Assembly (NCBI GenBank): GCA_010645155.1 | Contig: CM021317.1 | Location: 9,497,853-9,561,852 of the forward strand | Source: Tigriopus japonicus | Lineage: Eukaryota; Arthropoda; Copepoda; Harpacticoida; Harpacticidae | Direction: 5' to 3' | DNA: 64,000 bases | Part shown: piece after piece, positions 1 to 11,610 of the stretch | How positions within the stretch are numbered: position 1 is the first letter of the stretch | Layout of the letters: the number at the start of each line of letters is the position of its first letter | The notes under the pieces: model-generated | Told to the model about the DNA's origin: nothing | Database searches by the model: none | The model's input: the letters and a program-made list of their open reading frames with translations, nothing else | Made by a program: the position numbers and the translations under genes

Positions 1-654
1 ATTATGTAGGGCCATATTTGTTCAATTAATTTGTGTACTTGTACCTCATGTACTAATTATCGTCAGGGCCCGGCAAAATATTTGTTAAAAAGAGATCAAA
101 TATCTAGTAAATGGTTTCTTTGAAAGCCCAAAATATTTGGGAAAATAAGCCGAAATATTATACTTTGATAACCCTTACTGCGAGGTCTTTCTCAGTGGAC
201 ACATTTCATATTCTTCATACAATACATCGCCCATTCTGAGTTTTTGGTTTGGCGCCGTTCGAAGCGAATGTCCTGGAGGGCGGGAAACACCTGGCTTCGA
301 ACCCATGTTCAGTCGTGCGTGGTACAATCATCACCCCCGCTCTGGATGTTTAGAAAATGATTTCCATTATTTGTCTCTGTGCGCAACAATTTACAATAGT
401 TTCTGTAGATTTGATGCAAAACAAGAATTTTTCAGGCCCACCTCCCAAAAACCACAAAAATTCCTAGATATCATGATATAGCACTCGATTTTTCAAGTTG
501 TCCCCAAAAGATGGCGCAGTCTTTTTTATTATCAAGCAGTATCTATTGCTGTGAATGTCAGGTTTTAGTACAGGTCATAAAATCAAATGACTTTGAAGGG
601 TACTTTTGATGTTGATTCATAAATCTCTTGGAGACGTTTTGGTTTATATTTTGG

Positions 655-815
655 TAAGGAAGCCAGAGTGGCGTTCTAGCGCGTTCTTATAAGAGCCGAG
701 TGTAAGTGCTTCCCCAGACGGCGTATTTTTAGAAATAGAAATTCCTTTTTTCCTTGTTTACAGGGAATCGTATTCCTTGTAGCGGTAGTAGAAAATCCGC
801 AACCAAAAAAAATCC
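655..815 (+). mobile_element. tRNA-derived SINE, copy 1 (internal region degraded)
   Basis: It shares with 42082-42270 the 5' head (GGAAGCCAGARTGGC), the internal TGCCGAGTGTAAGTGCTTCC-type core and the 3' end ATTCCTTGTAGCGGTAGTA with an A-rich tail. The B-box segment present in copy 2 is replaced here by unrelated AT-rich sequence. Confidence 0.7.
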
Positions 816-1906
816 TTTAGTGTTTGATCATTAAGAATACTGTGGCATCCCAACTTTGAGTCAAAACCAATTGAAATCCCAATCGAAGTGCAATTGCAAA
901 TTTTACATTTTTCTTTGGTTATGAACAGTTTTGTCGATAAAAATAAACTAAAAGAGTGGATTTTTTTTGTCTCTGTGGCATAAGCGCAATGACACGAGAA
1001 AAGCAACAAAATAATATTTTTGTTTAAATAACTGGGGAAATATTCGATTTATCTAGAAACGGTCGAAATGTTGTATAAAAGGACGTTTTTGGACAGTTTT
1101 TGCCTTCAAATATTCCGTATTTAGGACCATATTTTTCCGGATCTTGAATTATTGTCATAGCTCTAAAGTACAACTACTTTTGGGGTTAACCTTTGAAGAA
1201 AAAGGGTCTTCTAGTGGTGACCTTCTGTACACTTGGTCCTTAAATATATTCATTTCTGAGCCATTTAACCTTATCAAAATATGGCACTTTTAGTTCCCTT
1301 TTACCCAGTTCTTAAAAAGCTTCTTTTTATATTATGAAAGTAATGTGCGCCATAATTGTGAATAAAGGAAGAGTAATGCTCTTGTGTTGTAAAGGAGGAA
1401 ATTGATTTCAAAATAAGTTTGTTGTCAAGAATAACGAAATCCCCGCCCAAGTTGTCAGTAAATTTGAATGCCCCGAAAAAAACACTATTGCAACTGCAAT
1501 TTATTGCTTCTTTCTTCTTCTGAATGGTTTGTACATTCGTGGCAAAAAGATTATATCTTCGTTACAGAGGGAAAAGTTTCCATAATTGATTGAACAAAAC
1601 ACTTGTTTGCAAATTTTGAAATTAATCGTCTACAGAAGTGAGTTATGTAATCATTTCGCTTATTTTCAGATTGAAGTGGACCCAGTACATTCCATTCTTA
1701 CCCACCTACAAAAGCCCCGCCGAAAAGCAATTTGACCAATGATATTTTCCATCATTGATCGTTTACTCATATAATTCTTCACGCACATATTTATCCTCGC
1801 TCAGGATCTCCTATGAATAAACATTTTATTTTAAGTGGATCAAGTAAGAAATGCCAAGTATAAATAGGTTTGATTGTTCCATATTAGATAACAGAAAAGT
1901 GTAGAG
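816..1906. other. Gene-free stretch
   Basis: AT-rich sequence between the first SINE and the MITE at 1907. I see no coding region and no repeat structure. Bases 1-654 are likewise without a feature I can name. Confidence 0.6.
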
Positions 1907-2131
1907 CAGGGGTTCTCAACCTATGGGTATTTACCCAAAATTGGGTAAATTTGACTTTCTGTTGGGTAAATTTGTGTCCGAAAAATTGGAAAAAACTTGT
2001 TTTTTTTCGACCAATATTGCACGTTTTTCTCTTCTTCACGTATTTTATATTTATATATATTTATAGGGGGGTAAATCGGATATTTCCCTTGCCAAAATGG
2101 GTATCCCCCAGAAAAAGGTTGAGAATCCCTG
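1907..2131. mobile_element. hAT-type MITE, 225 bp, with perfect 8-bp target duplication
   Basis: Terminal inverted repeats CAGGGGTTCTCAACC / GGTTGAGAATCCCTG flanked by the direct repeat GTGTAGAG on both sides (1899-1906 and 2132-2139). The 8-bp duplication and the CAGGG ends are the hAT signature. Open reading frames inside it are not genes. Confidence 0.92.
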
Positions 2132-2753
2132 GTGTAGAGTTTCAAAAAAATTACAGAAAGGTCAAACAACGAAAAAGTCTTTCCGGAAAGGATCCAACCA
2201 ACTAGTGCACTTTACTAAAAGAGGACGGTCATAAAGTGCGCCACGTAATGGCTATCAAACGACAACACCTCGCACTTTCCATAATACCCATATATTTTAA
2301 AATAGCAAGGGTCATACTTGAGTTTTGGACGAACAAACGTGCCTTAACTGTTGATTAGGGATTGTAATGAATATTGAAGAATAATAGTTATAAACTTTTA
2401 AATTTGCATTACTTGCTTTTTTCGTCTCGACCGATTTGAAATCTGTTACAAGATCTTAGAAGCATTCGAACTCAAACTTACTTTTTAAAAGAATTGCGCA
2501 TCGAAAATAAAAATCACATCGCAATTTTGGTGCAAGGTATTTAGTAATTCTCTAAAAATTAGATTTTGATGTGTTACAAGTTGGTAAATTGTTTAATTTA
2601 TATCTTGGTTAGAGCCTTTAAAATACTTAATAATTGAATCAAGGTGTGAATGAAAGAACATCTGGTCCTTAAGTTCACACTTGAAAATGCAATCAGAAAT
2701 TCGTCAATAGTGCTGAAAAAAGGTTAGTTTGTCGTCGAGATGAAACCCTAAAG

Positions 2754-2951
2754 CAGGGGTAGGCAACCGGTGGGGCACAGCCCACATGTGGGCCGAAGGG
2801 TGGTCTTTGTTGGGTTCAAGTTCTATAGGCCCAGAGCTCTTCGACCATTGAAGTGTGGGCCCGTGAACCTTCCAGCATCTGTTTGGTGGGCCCCAGGCTT
2901 CACAAAGTTAAATTTGGTGGGTATTGACCCAAAAAAGGTTGCCGACCCCTC
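2754..2951. mobile_element. hAT-type MITE of the CAGGGGT(A/C)GGCAACC family, degraded
   Basis: Ends CAGGGGTAGGCAACC and GGTTGCCGACCCCTC are imperfect inverted repeats. Flanks CCCTAAAG and CTCTAGTG match at 5 of 8. The interior is rich in GTGGGCC-type motifs, as in the copies at 18573 and 39487. Confidence 0.75.
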
Positions 2952-2983
2952 CTCTAGTGGAAGGGTCGGCATACACAAAAGGC

Positions 2984-3143
2984 ACACAAAAGAAGCATAT
3001 GAGATGTAGTAGAAATAGCCATGCTCGATCAAGTTTCACTCAAGTTTCACTACATAATCTGGGTTTTTCAATCACACCTTATGTAGCGAAATTTGATCGA
3101 GCATGGTTATTTCTACTCCGTTTCATATGCTTCTTTTGTGTTT
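2984..3143. repeat. Foldback repeat, stem about 57 bp
   Basis: ACACAAAAGAAGCATATGA and the following GTAGTAGAAATAGCCATGCT are mirrored by AGCATGGTTATTTCTAC and TCATATGCTTCTTTTGTGT. About 50 bp separate the arms. Probably a small palindromic MITE. Confidence 0.8.
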
Positions 3144-3202
3144 CTTTTATGCTTCTAGATATGCTTCTACTATACTTCAAAACTACCTCAGCAACCAACC
3201 TA

Positions 3203-3694
3203 CAGGGTGTAGGTAAAAATAGGTAAAAATGTACTGTTTGCTGAAGTGTTAGGTAAAATGTCAATAACTTTTTTTGGAATGCACAATAACTACAATTTTT
3301 CTTGGAGATATTCTTGGAGGTACCATGGCCCAACTTACTGAATATGACCGCCACCAGCCTCAATGATGGCCTCTACACAAGGTTGGAAAGCTTTGCAGGC
3401 CTTGACAATTTGTTCACTGGGATATGAGGCCCACTCCTTGGTGATGGCGGTCCTCAGGGATTGAATATTATTTACTTAGCTTATTTTCGCCTGGAGCAAA
3501 TCATAAAATCCTTTTGGCTTTTTGGCTTGTTGCTCGCTCATTTTTTGACTTCCAGACTTTTTTGAGGTGCCAAATTAATCCCCTGTGACTGGAAAACACA
3601 GTGGGGGTGTTATTTTTTTTATTTTCAAGCGTAAAATTTTCATTAAGCGGGAGATTCAATTATCAAAACAGGACATTTTTGAGTAGCTACCCTG
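3203..3694 (-). mobile_element. Tc1/mariner-superfamily remnant, 492 bp
   Basis: Flanked by TA, with inverted ends CAGGGTGTAGGTAAAAAT and its partner ATTTTTGAGTAGCTACCCTG. The minus strand between 3478 and 3335 encodes a transposase C-terminus (EWASYPSEQIVKACKAF and then VEAIIEAGGGHIQ, stop), the usual ending of Tc1/mariner-like transposases. The catalytic core is deleted. Confidence 0.82.
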
Positions 3695-4457
3695 TACGTA
3701 TATATGATGCAGGGGTCAACGTGGGGAGTAGGGCTTCCCGGATTAATCTGCATTTCGAAAATCCTGGTTAAGGATTGATTTTTGAGGATTAATACGCATT
3801 AGTCGGACAAAATGAATTGATTTCAAAATGATCATAAGTCGCAAGATATCCAATAAAAACCGTAAAAACAATGAAATGTTTTTAGCATTAAGATAATGAG
3901 AAAGGGAAGAAAGAGAAAAATGGAATTGCCTTCAAACAAATCTGATTTTTGGATAAATTTTGGGATTAAAAGCAAAAAGATTGAAAAAATATTACTTTTA
4001 AGGTTTTGCGACAAACTTCAAAATAGTATTACTCTTTGCTTTTGTCCATTTTTAACAACTTACTGAAAGCATTATCTCCTCACACTTATAAAATTCTGGA
4101 CCTAAATCAAATAAATGATGGGTTGAGAACAAGCAAGAGCACACAAACTCATCTTCCATCATGAAAGAAGCATGTTGAACAGATTTGTGTTTGATAATCA
4201 TGCAAATTCCATTGACGCACAGTATGTAAAAGATAAAAATCCAGATATGACTCAACAAAACATGAATCTTTGACCTCACTTCTCTTTAGACATCAGGTTT
4301 CATAACAAAGTTTCCATGGTTTAATATTTTAGGTCAAGATTTACAAAATAGATTCTTCAGCAAGGACATATTGTTCATTAAAAACAAAACTCTTACTTAG
4401 CCCTCTTGGACCCACTTATTTTTTTTACATGTTAAGCTTTCCAACACAGACCAAACG

Positions 4458-4549
4458 CTAGTTTTTTAGACGCAAAAGATCGCTCTCAAGATCGTACTTA
4501 AGTACTGTAAGGCCGATCTTAAAATCGATCTTTGCGTCTAAAAAACTAG
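4458..4549. repeat. Palindromic element, 92 bp, first of a tandem pair
   Basis: Near-perfect inverted repeat beginning CTAGTTTTTTAGACGCAAA and ending TTTGCGTCTAAAAAACTAG. Internal arms contain CAAGATCG/CGATCTT. The pair is separated by 27 bp. Confidence 0.9.
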
Positions 4550-4576
4550 CCTCAGTTCTGCTCATTTACAACTTAC

Positions 4577-4680
4577 CAGAGGCTAGTTTTTTAGACGCAA
4601 AATACTGATCTCAAGATCGTACTCAAGCACTGTAAGTCAGATCTTGAGATCGATCTTTGAGTCTAAAAAACTAGCCTCTG
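4577..4680. repeat. Palindromic element, 104 bp, second of a tandem pair
   Basis: Same family as 4458-4549 and in tandem with it. Ends CAGAGGCTAGTTTTTTAGAC and its complement CTAAAAAACTAGCCTCTG; the interior again has AGATCGATC and GATCTTGAGATC palindromes. Transcribed, each would fold into a nearly perfect hairpin. Confidence 0.9.
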
Positions 4681-4962
4681 GAGTCTTCTGAAACATTCTG
4701 GAAAAACTTCAATTAAAAATGTAATTCAAGACAAAAGACACTAAAAAAGTAACCTACAACAAGCTGTTGCTTGAGGTTACAAATTTTCTATTTTTAATCT
4801 CACTTTTCATTTGCATGAAAATATCAATCACAAAATTGATGAAATTTTTGTTGTGCAAGAGTAGTTATATTTGGTCTATTGGTGATATGAAATCTTCAAT
4901 TTCAAGCTCTTTCAGGACAAATTTTGCAAAATGAAATGCAAAAACACCCGAGAAATTGAGGC

Positions 4963-5592
4963 ATGCAAGGGGAGGTTTAAGTGTTCTCTTCAAAAATCTT
5001 ATCGCGGGCGGATGAAAGAAGAGAAAAGGTTTGTTCATCAATGTAAGATTTTGGTCAGTGCAAGGGTTTTTGCGTTTTACAGACCGCCCTTATGACTTAG
5101 ATGCTACAAAAAAATGTCGAATTGCAAGTTTGGACATTTTGACTCTCGGATTTGTAAGAATGTGCAAAATTATTCTTTTGATTAAAAAATGGCAAGCACT
5201 TAAAAAAGACCTTTGATATTGAAGAGCAACACGTACAAAACACGGCATTTTGTTTAGTACCTTGATGGTTTTGGAGCTTTACAATACAAATCAGTGCTTA
5301 TAACATCACTTACACTTGTACTTACCCCAAAAAAGTGGCCTTTTGTTGAGAATTTTCTCGTGCAAGAACGAGCAAATAAAGTGTGCATTTTTTTCCAAAA
5401 TCCTAACCAAAGGTGTTCAAACTTGCAATTCGACATTTTTCATGGCATCTAATTCACAAGGGCGGTCTGTAAATTGCGAAAACCCTTAAACTGCCCAAAT
5501 TCTCACGAGCCACCCACTGTTGCCAAACAAGCCTTTTCTCTTCTTTCATCCGATAAGATTTTTGAAGAGATCACTCAAACCTCCCCCTGCAT
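4963..5592. mobile_element. Non-autonomous DNA element with long inverted arms, 630 bp
   Basis: Arms of more than 200 bp face each other. They share GGGGAGGTTTRAGTG, CTTCAAAAATCTTATCG, GATGAAAGAAGAGAAAAGG, TTACAGACCGCCCTT and AATGTCGAATTGCAAGTTT. The ends read ATGCARGGGGAGG. No clear target duplication was found, so the superfamily is uncertain; the CAGGGGG-like ends would fit hAT. Confidence 0.8.
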
Positions 5593-5691
5593 TTCTCATT
5601 AAGTCATCTGACAAACACAGATTAACGGATTAATCCATCTCTAATCTTGCGTTGAACCGAGATAAATATCAGATATTTATATCAGATATCA

Positions 5692-5966
5692 GTTGCCAGA
5701 CCCATCTAATTTGATTTCTAACATGGTTGCCAGAACACAATTTTTCATGCAACTTTTTGGCCCCCTGTCAACTATATGTTTCTTCGATGGTTATCATTTT
5801 TTCGAGAAGGGTCATTTCTCAAAAATGGGTGCCATTTCAGCTAAATGATGCCATTCAAAAGAAGATAATCTTGAAGTAAAAGGACTTAAGATTTTGCCAA
5901 AAACTAGCATCGTATTTCTCGCCCTAGTAACCATGCTGGAAATCAATTTAAGATGGGTCTGGCGAT
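5692..5966. mobile_element. MITE with inverted ends of about 40 bp, 275 bp
   Basis: TTGCCAGACCCATCTAATTT at the left is complementary to AAATTGATTT-type sequence followed by AAGATGGGTCTGGCGAT at the right. ATGGTTGCC is likewise paired with AGTAACCAT. Superfamily not determined. Confidence 0.65.
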
Positions 5967-6305
5967 GCAAGGTCGTCGGTGATGTTTTTCTCGGTTCATT
6001 GGTAAATACTTTGAAGCTCGGAACCGAGATTGACTTAGTTGATTTAAACCAAGTAGACATGCTTGTGCATGTGAGCAGTGTTTGTTTTTCGATTTCTACT
6101 TCAGAATTGTGACGTTAGGGATCCCACTAGGCCTAGGAGTCTCCGTCACTGTAAATGAGGCCACGCCGTTTCTGCCATGTGTTTTGAATGCTACCACTTT
6201 TGACTCAGAGTTTACGCCTCTTGCTTTCCAAGGAGTCTAATTGCATTAAGCTTTCTGACCCACAAACTAAAACAAGTAAGTGTCAATGTCGCAACAATTC
6301 ACCAA

Positions 6306-6440
6306 AACTGGACCTTTTTGGTCCAATTTTAAATCTTTTGCCCCTTTTTGGTCCAATTTTAAATCTTTTGCCCCTTTTTGGTCCAATTTTTGAATTTTTG
6401 CCCTTTTTTGGTGCAATTTTAATTTTTTTGTCCCTTTTCG
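6306..6440. repeat. Tandem repeat, about 27-bp unit, four to five copies
   Basis: Repeats of a unit built on CTTTTTGGTCCAATTTTAAA with TTTTGCCC. Copies diverge toward the right end, where the last unit has GTGCAATTTTAA. It directly precedes the hAT transposase relic. Confidence 0.85.
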
Positions 6441-6477
6441 TTTTTTTGGTCAAAAAGGAATGGAATTGAAGAAAAAA

Positions 6478-6737
6478 TGAACCAAGTCGTTGCAAAGAAC
6501 GAAGGCCTCATAACCTTGCAACAAGTGGCCCTGGTGCACAAAGGAGGCGAAGATGCCTGCTGTCCCTCAGGGTAGAGTCCATCAGATGTGTCTGACCTCA
6601 AGTTTTGCCCATTTGCTGATGTCGAAAGGTCCTTTTCCAAGCACAAACTCGTCTTTACCGACAGGTGGACCAACTTCACAAAGGAGAATTTAGAACAAGT
6701 TCTCATTTCAAATTTCTTCCATGCCAGAAATAACTAA
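6478..6737 (+). pseudogene. Relic of hAT-type transposase, C-terminal dimerisation region
   Basis: The plus-strand frame ending at TAA 6735-6737 reads FCPFADVERSFSKHK and continues to DRWTNFTKENLEQVL. This is the VERSFS...K..LTDRR..FT.ENL pattern at the C-terminus of hAT-like transposases. An in-frame TAG near 6580 and the absence of an upstream catalytic domain show that it is a fossil. A 27-bp tandem repeat precedes it at 6306-6440. It may have supplied transposase to the many hAT-type elements in this window, but that is inference. Confidence 0.6.
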
Positions 6738-7130
6738 ATGTGGTGAGTTGTAGCTGAATTACAAATAATGATTACCAGAATGACTAAATGCATCTTTAAA
6801 TTCAATAATATCATTTTTGATACAGTTGGGGGAATATTTTTTTAATTTTTTTAGCCTTTTTGGAGTAAATTCAATTTATTTATTTTTGTGAAAATCTCTA
6901 TATTTTGCCACTCACTAATACGGTAACAAGCGACTAGGATCATATTTTTGAGGGAAAGGTTTGTAAAGTTGACAAAAACAAGAAAAAATCAGTAATTAAA
7001 TAGCCAATTGAATTCCAATTTGGATTAGTTTTGATTGAAACCAATGCCATTGTCCATTATTGTTCATAGTTGATTCCACTTTGATTGTTATGAACACACG
7101 GCTTCCAAGAGCGTGTACATCCGTATTGAG

Positions 7131-7138
7131 TATAAATA
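7131..7138 (+). promoter_or_regulatory. TATA box (TATAAATA)
   Basis: TATAAATA followed about 30 bp later by TTCAAGTCTG, the right distance for a transcription start. It precedes the uncertain ORF at 7189. It could be chance in AT-rich DNA. Confidence 0.3.
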
Positions 7139-7188
7139 TGTAGTGCACTCGCGCATTTGGGTCTTCAAGTCTGTGTGCAACTGACAGA

Positions 7189-7461
7189 ATGAAGTGGCTT
7201 CCTCATTGGGTTCACGGTTCCATCGAGTGTTCGTTCATTGCTCTTGCTTGGTCTTGGCAAGGTGAAATACCAACCAACCAAGCACTCCTCGAGATGCTTG
7301 CGCATTGTGGACGGAGAACCTCGAAACGAAATGGAATAGATAGGGGAAGCCTTTGCAAGGGGAGCTCAGTTCTTCGATTATCGGGCGGCGCACAACAAAG
7401 GCTAAAATTGCTCCAAAGGTCGGTCAGTGGCCTCAATCGTGGCAAAAAGGCACGAAACTAA
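7189..7461 (+). CDS. Candidate short gene, unrecognised (90 aa)
   Basis: An ATG ORF of 90 codons starts 51 bp after the end of a TATAAATA box at 7131-7138. The product is rich in Lys, Arg and Ser in its second half and matches no family I know. It has no convincing signal peptide. A second frame across the same bases also reads like protein (EAFARGAQFFDYRAAHNKG near 7350), broken by one stop and lacking an in-frame ATG. The site may therefore be a frameshifted pseudogene or not coding at all. Weak call. Confidence 0.22.
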   Translation: MKWLPHWVHGSIECSFIALAWSWQGEIPTNQALLEMLAHCGRRTSKRNGIDRGSLCKGSSVLRLSGGAQQRLKLLQRSVSGLNRGKKARN

Positions 7462-8730
7462 CTCGTGTTATTTGAAACGTAGAACTAACCTGTTGCTTTG
7501 AAGGTAAGCGGCAAACATTTGTTTACTTCTAACATCAGAGCTTGAAAATGACCTTTGGTTAGCTACAAACAATCTTGCAAACAACGAAGCAGAAGGCCAA
7601 AATCATGCAAGACTTCAGAGTCAATATATGGTGTAGAGCTAATTGTTTGTCAAACCAAGAACCACTGAATTTCACTGGACTGGGAGGCTAGCAAAAAGAA
7701 TCATGATTTCCAGCACGAACGAATCAACAAAATTCTCCTGGAAATGAGACCTTGTCTACGTTGATTTGAATACATATTTCAATTTTCAGCTCAATCGAAC
7801 GTCGGAGTCAAAAGTAATGCTCTGTCAAAGTTCATTGCAAATCCTACGCGGAACGAATGAACTAGCCCTTTTCTGGTAATGGTTTTACAACAAAAGGGCG
7901 AATTTATTCCTTCTATGCTCTCTTTAAAATATAAGTTTGAGAAGGCATAACTTTTCACTCCGCCCTTCGATTGAACTAAAGATTGAAATACGTCGTCTAC
8001 TGAATACAAGCAAGGTCTCGTTTGCGGAAGAACGCAATTGAATTAATCCTTTTGGAAATCATAATTCTCACCGTTAGCCTCCCACTCCAAAAATTGAGTG
8101 CTTCTTGGTCAAACATGTAACCACCAAACTAATACTTGAGAATGTAAAAATGAGGTTACTACTTCAATGTTGTTTCCAACACAAACACATGGTATGTGTG
8201 TTCAATGACGAAGGATATGTACGTATGTTGATGATAGATGATGAATTATTGTCATGACCCAACGTCTCCTAAATTTCATCGGTGTTTTATAACCTAAGCT
8301 ATTTATTTAAGGGTTCAAGTAACATTAAAATTTAACTGTTCGCCCATTTTTATCTGTTCAAAGAATTCCAGCAAAATTAGACAACCTTGTTTTGTGGCGA
8401 GTAACGTTGTTTTGTTGTCAATGTTTTTTTGAGATTGAATGGCATCTTTACAGTTAAATCATGAACTTTTTGCATTACGAGAATTGTGTTTTTAAAGGCT
8501 TCAGTTCGAAACAACCTTGCCCTAAGTGAGATTTTTAGCGTAAATTTGAAAATTCAGCTTGAATTACTTACAATCAACAACGTCATCCAGAAAAATTGAA
8601 ACATTTTTCGCTTTGTTCACTTTCTTTCTGTTTCACTTTAATGGGACATTATAATCGCAAGCTTTTTTATTTTCTCTCGGTGGAGGATCCATCGGAGATC
8701 CATCCCAACTTTGATCCGCTTTCTAAGCTT

Positions 8731-11310
8731 GGGAGAAGTGCGAGTGCTTTAGTTAAAACGTGATAAATCACTCTTGTGGTAGGCCTATAGCCAAAATTAG
8801 TATAGGATTGACAAGGGTAGAGACATATGTAAGTCATCAAGCAATCATTTTCCAAATTGGTTGACAAAATGCTGAGCAATTTACGATCAAAATGACAGTG
8901 TTCATTTTTTACGTTTCCTCACTTGCCAGCCTGGTCTGCCTCTCCTGCCTTCAACCATAGACCACTGAATTCCTAGACTGCGCTGCCGCCGCCAATCATC
9001 AGATTCTCTTACATCAGTAGGGAAGAAACAGATTCTGGCGGGAGAACGCAATCGTCCAAGAAAAGTGGTTTTAAGTCCCTTTGAAAATGAATTTTACGTG
9101 CTTAGCCCCATGCCACAACACTGGCTACCCTCTGGAAGTGTGAAAGTTGATTTTTGATCCCTAAATTTCAATGTTTTGTCCTGGAAATTTGCAAATCCTA
9201 ACTCTCTCTGAAAAGAAAAGTCAAAGCAGGCTGATTGTTGGGGAGGATGAAAGTCCAATAAAAGAAGAAAGATTGAACCCATAAGCCAAGGTTTCCTCAT
9301 GTAAGAACCAAGATATTATAGGTTCCAAGGTCTACCAAGGTAAGGTACTTTACCACTGAGAATTAGTACCAACTACAAGCTGAGATTGAATTGCTGTCCC
9401 TGCAGAGTTGTCAACCATACCTCTAGACAAGGATTTTGTTAATTTAAAGGATTTGAAACCACATCAGAAAAATTGCCTGTCTCAAATTATGTGTCATTCA
9501 GGCAACCCAAGCCAATTCTCAATGGACAGGGTTGGCCACATTTGCCATTCAAACGGTGACGAGATCATTGACCATCAGACAACATGATTTCTTCTGATGG
9601 CAGCACAACAACTTTTTATATTTTGAGTATTAAGTTCCTCCTGCAATTTATAGGCTCATGGTAGGCTTCTATTATCTAAAGAAATGACTTGAGACTTAAT
9701 TCTTTTTGCAAGATCCAAAATACAATTATAGAATGCCTACAATTTGCAGTCACCCTTGTTTGTTATGCCAGTTGCTTCTCACTCACAACATTTGAAACAT
9801 CTTGAAAAATCATCTTAAAATGTGATAAGTTCATATGTGCAGTGCCTTTCAAGTATGTTTTTTAAATCGTAAGTTCAGTTCATTTGTTTTGTAGCAGTAC
9901 TCATTCATCTGCTATAGTGCTACAGTCTATGGTTGATGGCACATCCACCTTTGATACACTTTAGTGACAGGAGCAAATTCACACCCAAAGTTATTTTGGG
10001 AATCAGTCAAGTCTTAACTACTGATAGATTCTTCATGGTGTGTGAGTTCATCTTGATGGCGGGGCCTCTGTTGGTGATTCAGCCACATACCAAAAGTCCA
10101 TTTACCTTTTCTAAATGTGAGTGAACCAAGAGAGTAAGATAAATTTCAGTGTTTGCATTGTGTGAGGCATAATTTTGGGGATCTTTTAAGCTCAAAACAG
10201 ATTATTTTCTTAGCATATATTTGCCCAAAATTTCAACACAAATGCATTTGGTCCATTGATCAAGTCACCAAAGAAAGAATTTTTATTTGATAGTGGTTCT
10301 TGTAATGCTTCCCAACGATGAAGTGTTACTTGATGCACATAAAGAAACTTTTTTAAGCATATCATGAAACTGTGATTGTGTGATTTACATTCACAACTAA
10401 TAACTATTTGAGTCCTTTCATAGGAGAAAGCCATGTGCATGATCATGTAATGGGAATGAGGAAGTTAGAAAGTGCACTCTGCCTGGATTGAAAAGAAGTA
10501 AGCTCTTCCTATAACTAAAGAATTAACATAGTGTTATAAAGATTGAGGAAATGAACCTTGTTAGCTGCCTAATATTGATTGATAAAGTTATAAAAAATCC
10601 AACATGAAGTCAACAAAATTAGTTTTTATCTATTGATATAGGAAACCAATGAAAGATCTAGAAATATCAAAGATCTTACAATACAGTATATGTCTTCATA
10701 TGAATAAAGAATATAATTTGAGATTTCATTGTACTAATATGGCTTAACATCTGCTCGAGATTTATGGGTAAAATGTTATGTCTATGCCAATCTATAGCCT
10801 CTTTTGATAGCTAACACTTCAGTTTTGGAAATGTTAGCAATTTGTTTTAGGGATTTAATTACTTTATTTAACCTAACATATGATAATTGGTTTAATGAAA
10901 GTTGTTCATTTTGACCCTTTGACGTTGAAAAACGTATTTAAAATCTTGGTATTTCATCAATGAGAGCTAAACAATCCACCGTGCTTGGCAAAGACTTCCC
11001 TACTAACGTAAACGGCGAAATGAGGAGCGGTCTCCAGTTTACAGTCCTCTATGCTTCAACGAAGAAAGCGAGCAGTTTGAAAATGTGCCGGTAAAATAGT
11101 GGCGCGCAGGCGGGCAGACGGACAAAGCAGGCTGGCCTGTGAGGAAACGTGAAAAATGAACACCGTCAGTTTGGTCGTAAATTGCTCAGCATTTTGGCAA
11201 TATTGTCTTACATATGTCTCTTTCCTAGTCAATTACCTACTCGTTTTGGCAAAAGGCCTACCACACGCGTGATTTATGACGTTTTAACCGAAACACTCGC
11301 ACTTCTTCCA
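8731..11310. repeat. Diverged inverted duplication, arms about 300 bp
   Basis: Left arm 8731-9030 and right arm 10990-11310 are inverted copies. Shared blocks include GAAGTGCGAGTG, AAAACGT(G/C)ATAAATCAC, GTGGTAGGCC, GAGACATATGTAAG, ATGCTGAGCAATTTACGA and ACGTTTCCTCAC. Either a 2.6-kb element with long terminal arms or two opposed copies of one repeat. The 1.9 kb between the arms shows no gene. Confidence 0.75.
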
Positions 11311-11334
11311 ACCTGAGACAGGTGTACTGATGTG

Positions 11335-11602
11335 TTTCGAGTTGGATTTTCGGCAGAGTTTTGCCATTTTGGTTTTTAGGGTAAAAAATCTGACCACAGC
11401 TAAACTATCAAAAGACAATAGACCTTATCTACCATAAAAATATGGCAGCACTGCCAACTCGAAATCCATTTTAATAACTATGGATGGAATTCGAAATCGA
11501 ACTAGTGAGTTCTATAGGTACAGCCTGCCCTTTTTATCTTTTTATCAGCGATGGACTTCCGGGTCAAAACTGGCAGCACTCTTGGTTCGAAACACATCAC
11601 TA
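11335..11602. mobile_element. hAT-type MITE with TGATGTGTTTCGA ends, 268 bp
   Basis: Ends TACTGATGTGTTTCGA and TCGAAACACATCACTA are inverted repeats. Flanks GACAGGTG (11327-11334) and GAAAGGTG (11603-11610) match at 7 of 8. The same family, interrupted by another element, is at 47788-48911. Confidence 0.88.
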
Positions 11603-11610
11603 GAAAGGTG

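Noticed and set aside
240..350. GGCTTCGAACCCATG resembling a Pol III B box
   Set aside because: No matching A box or second copy in the window; too little to call a SINE.
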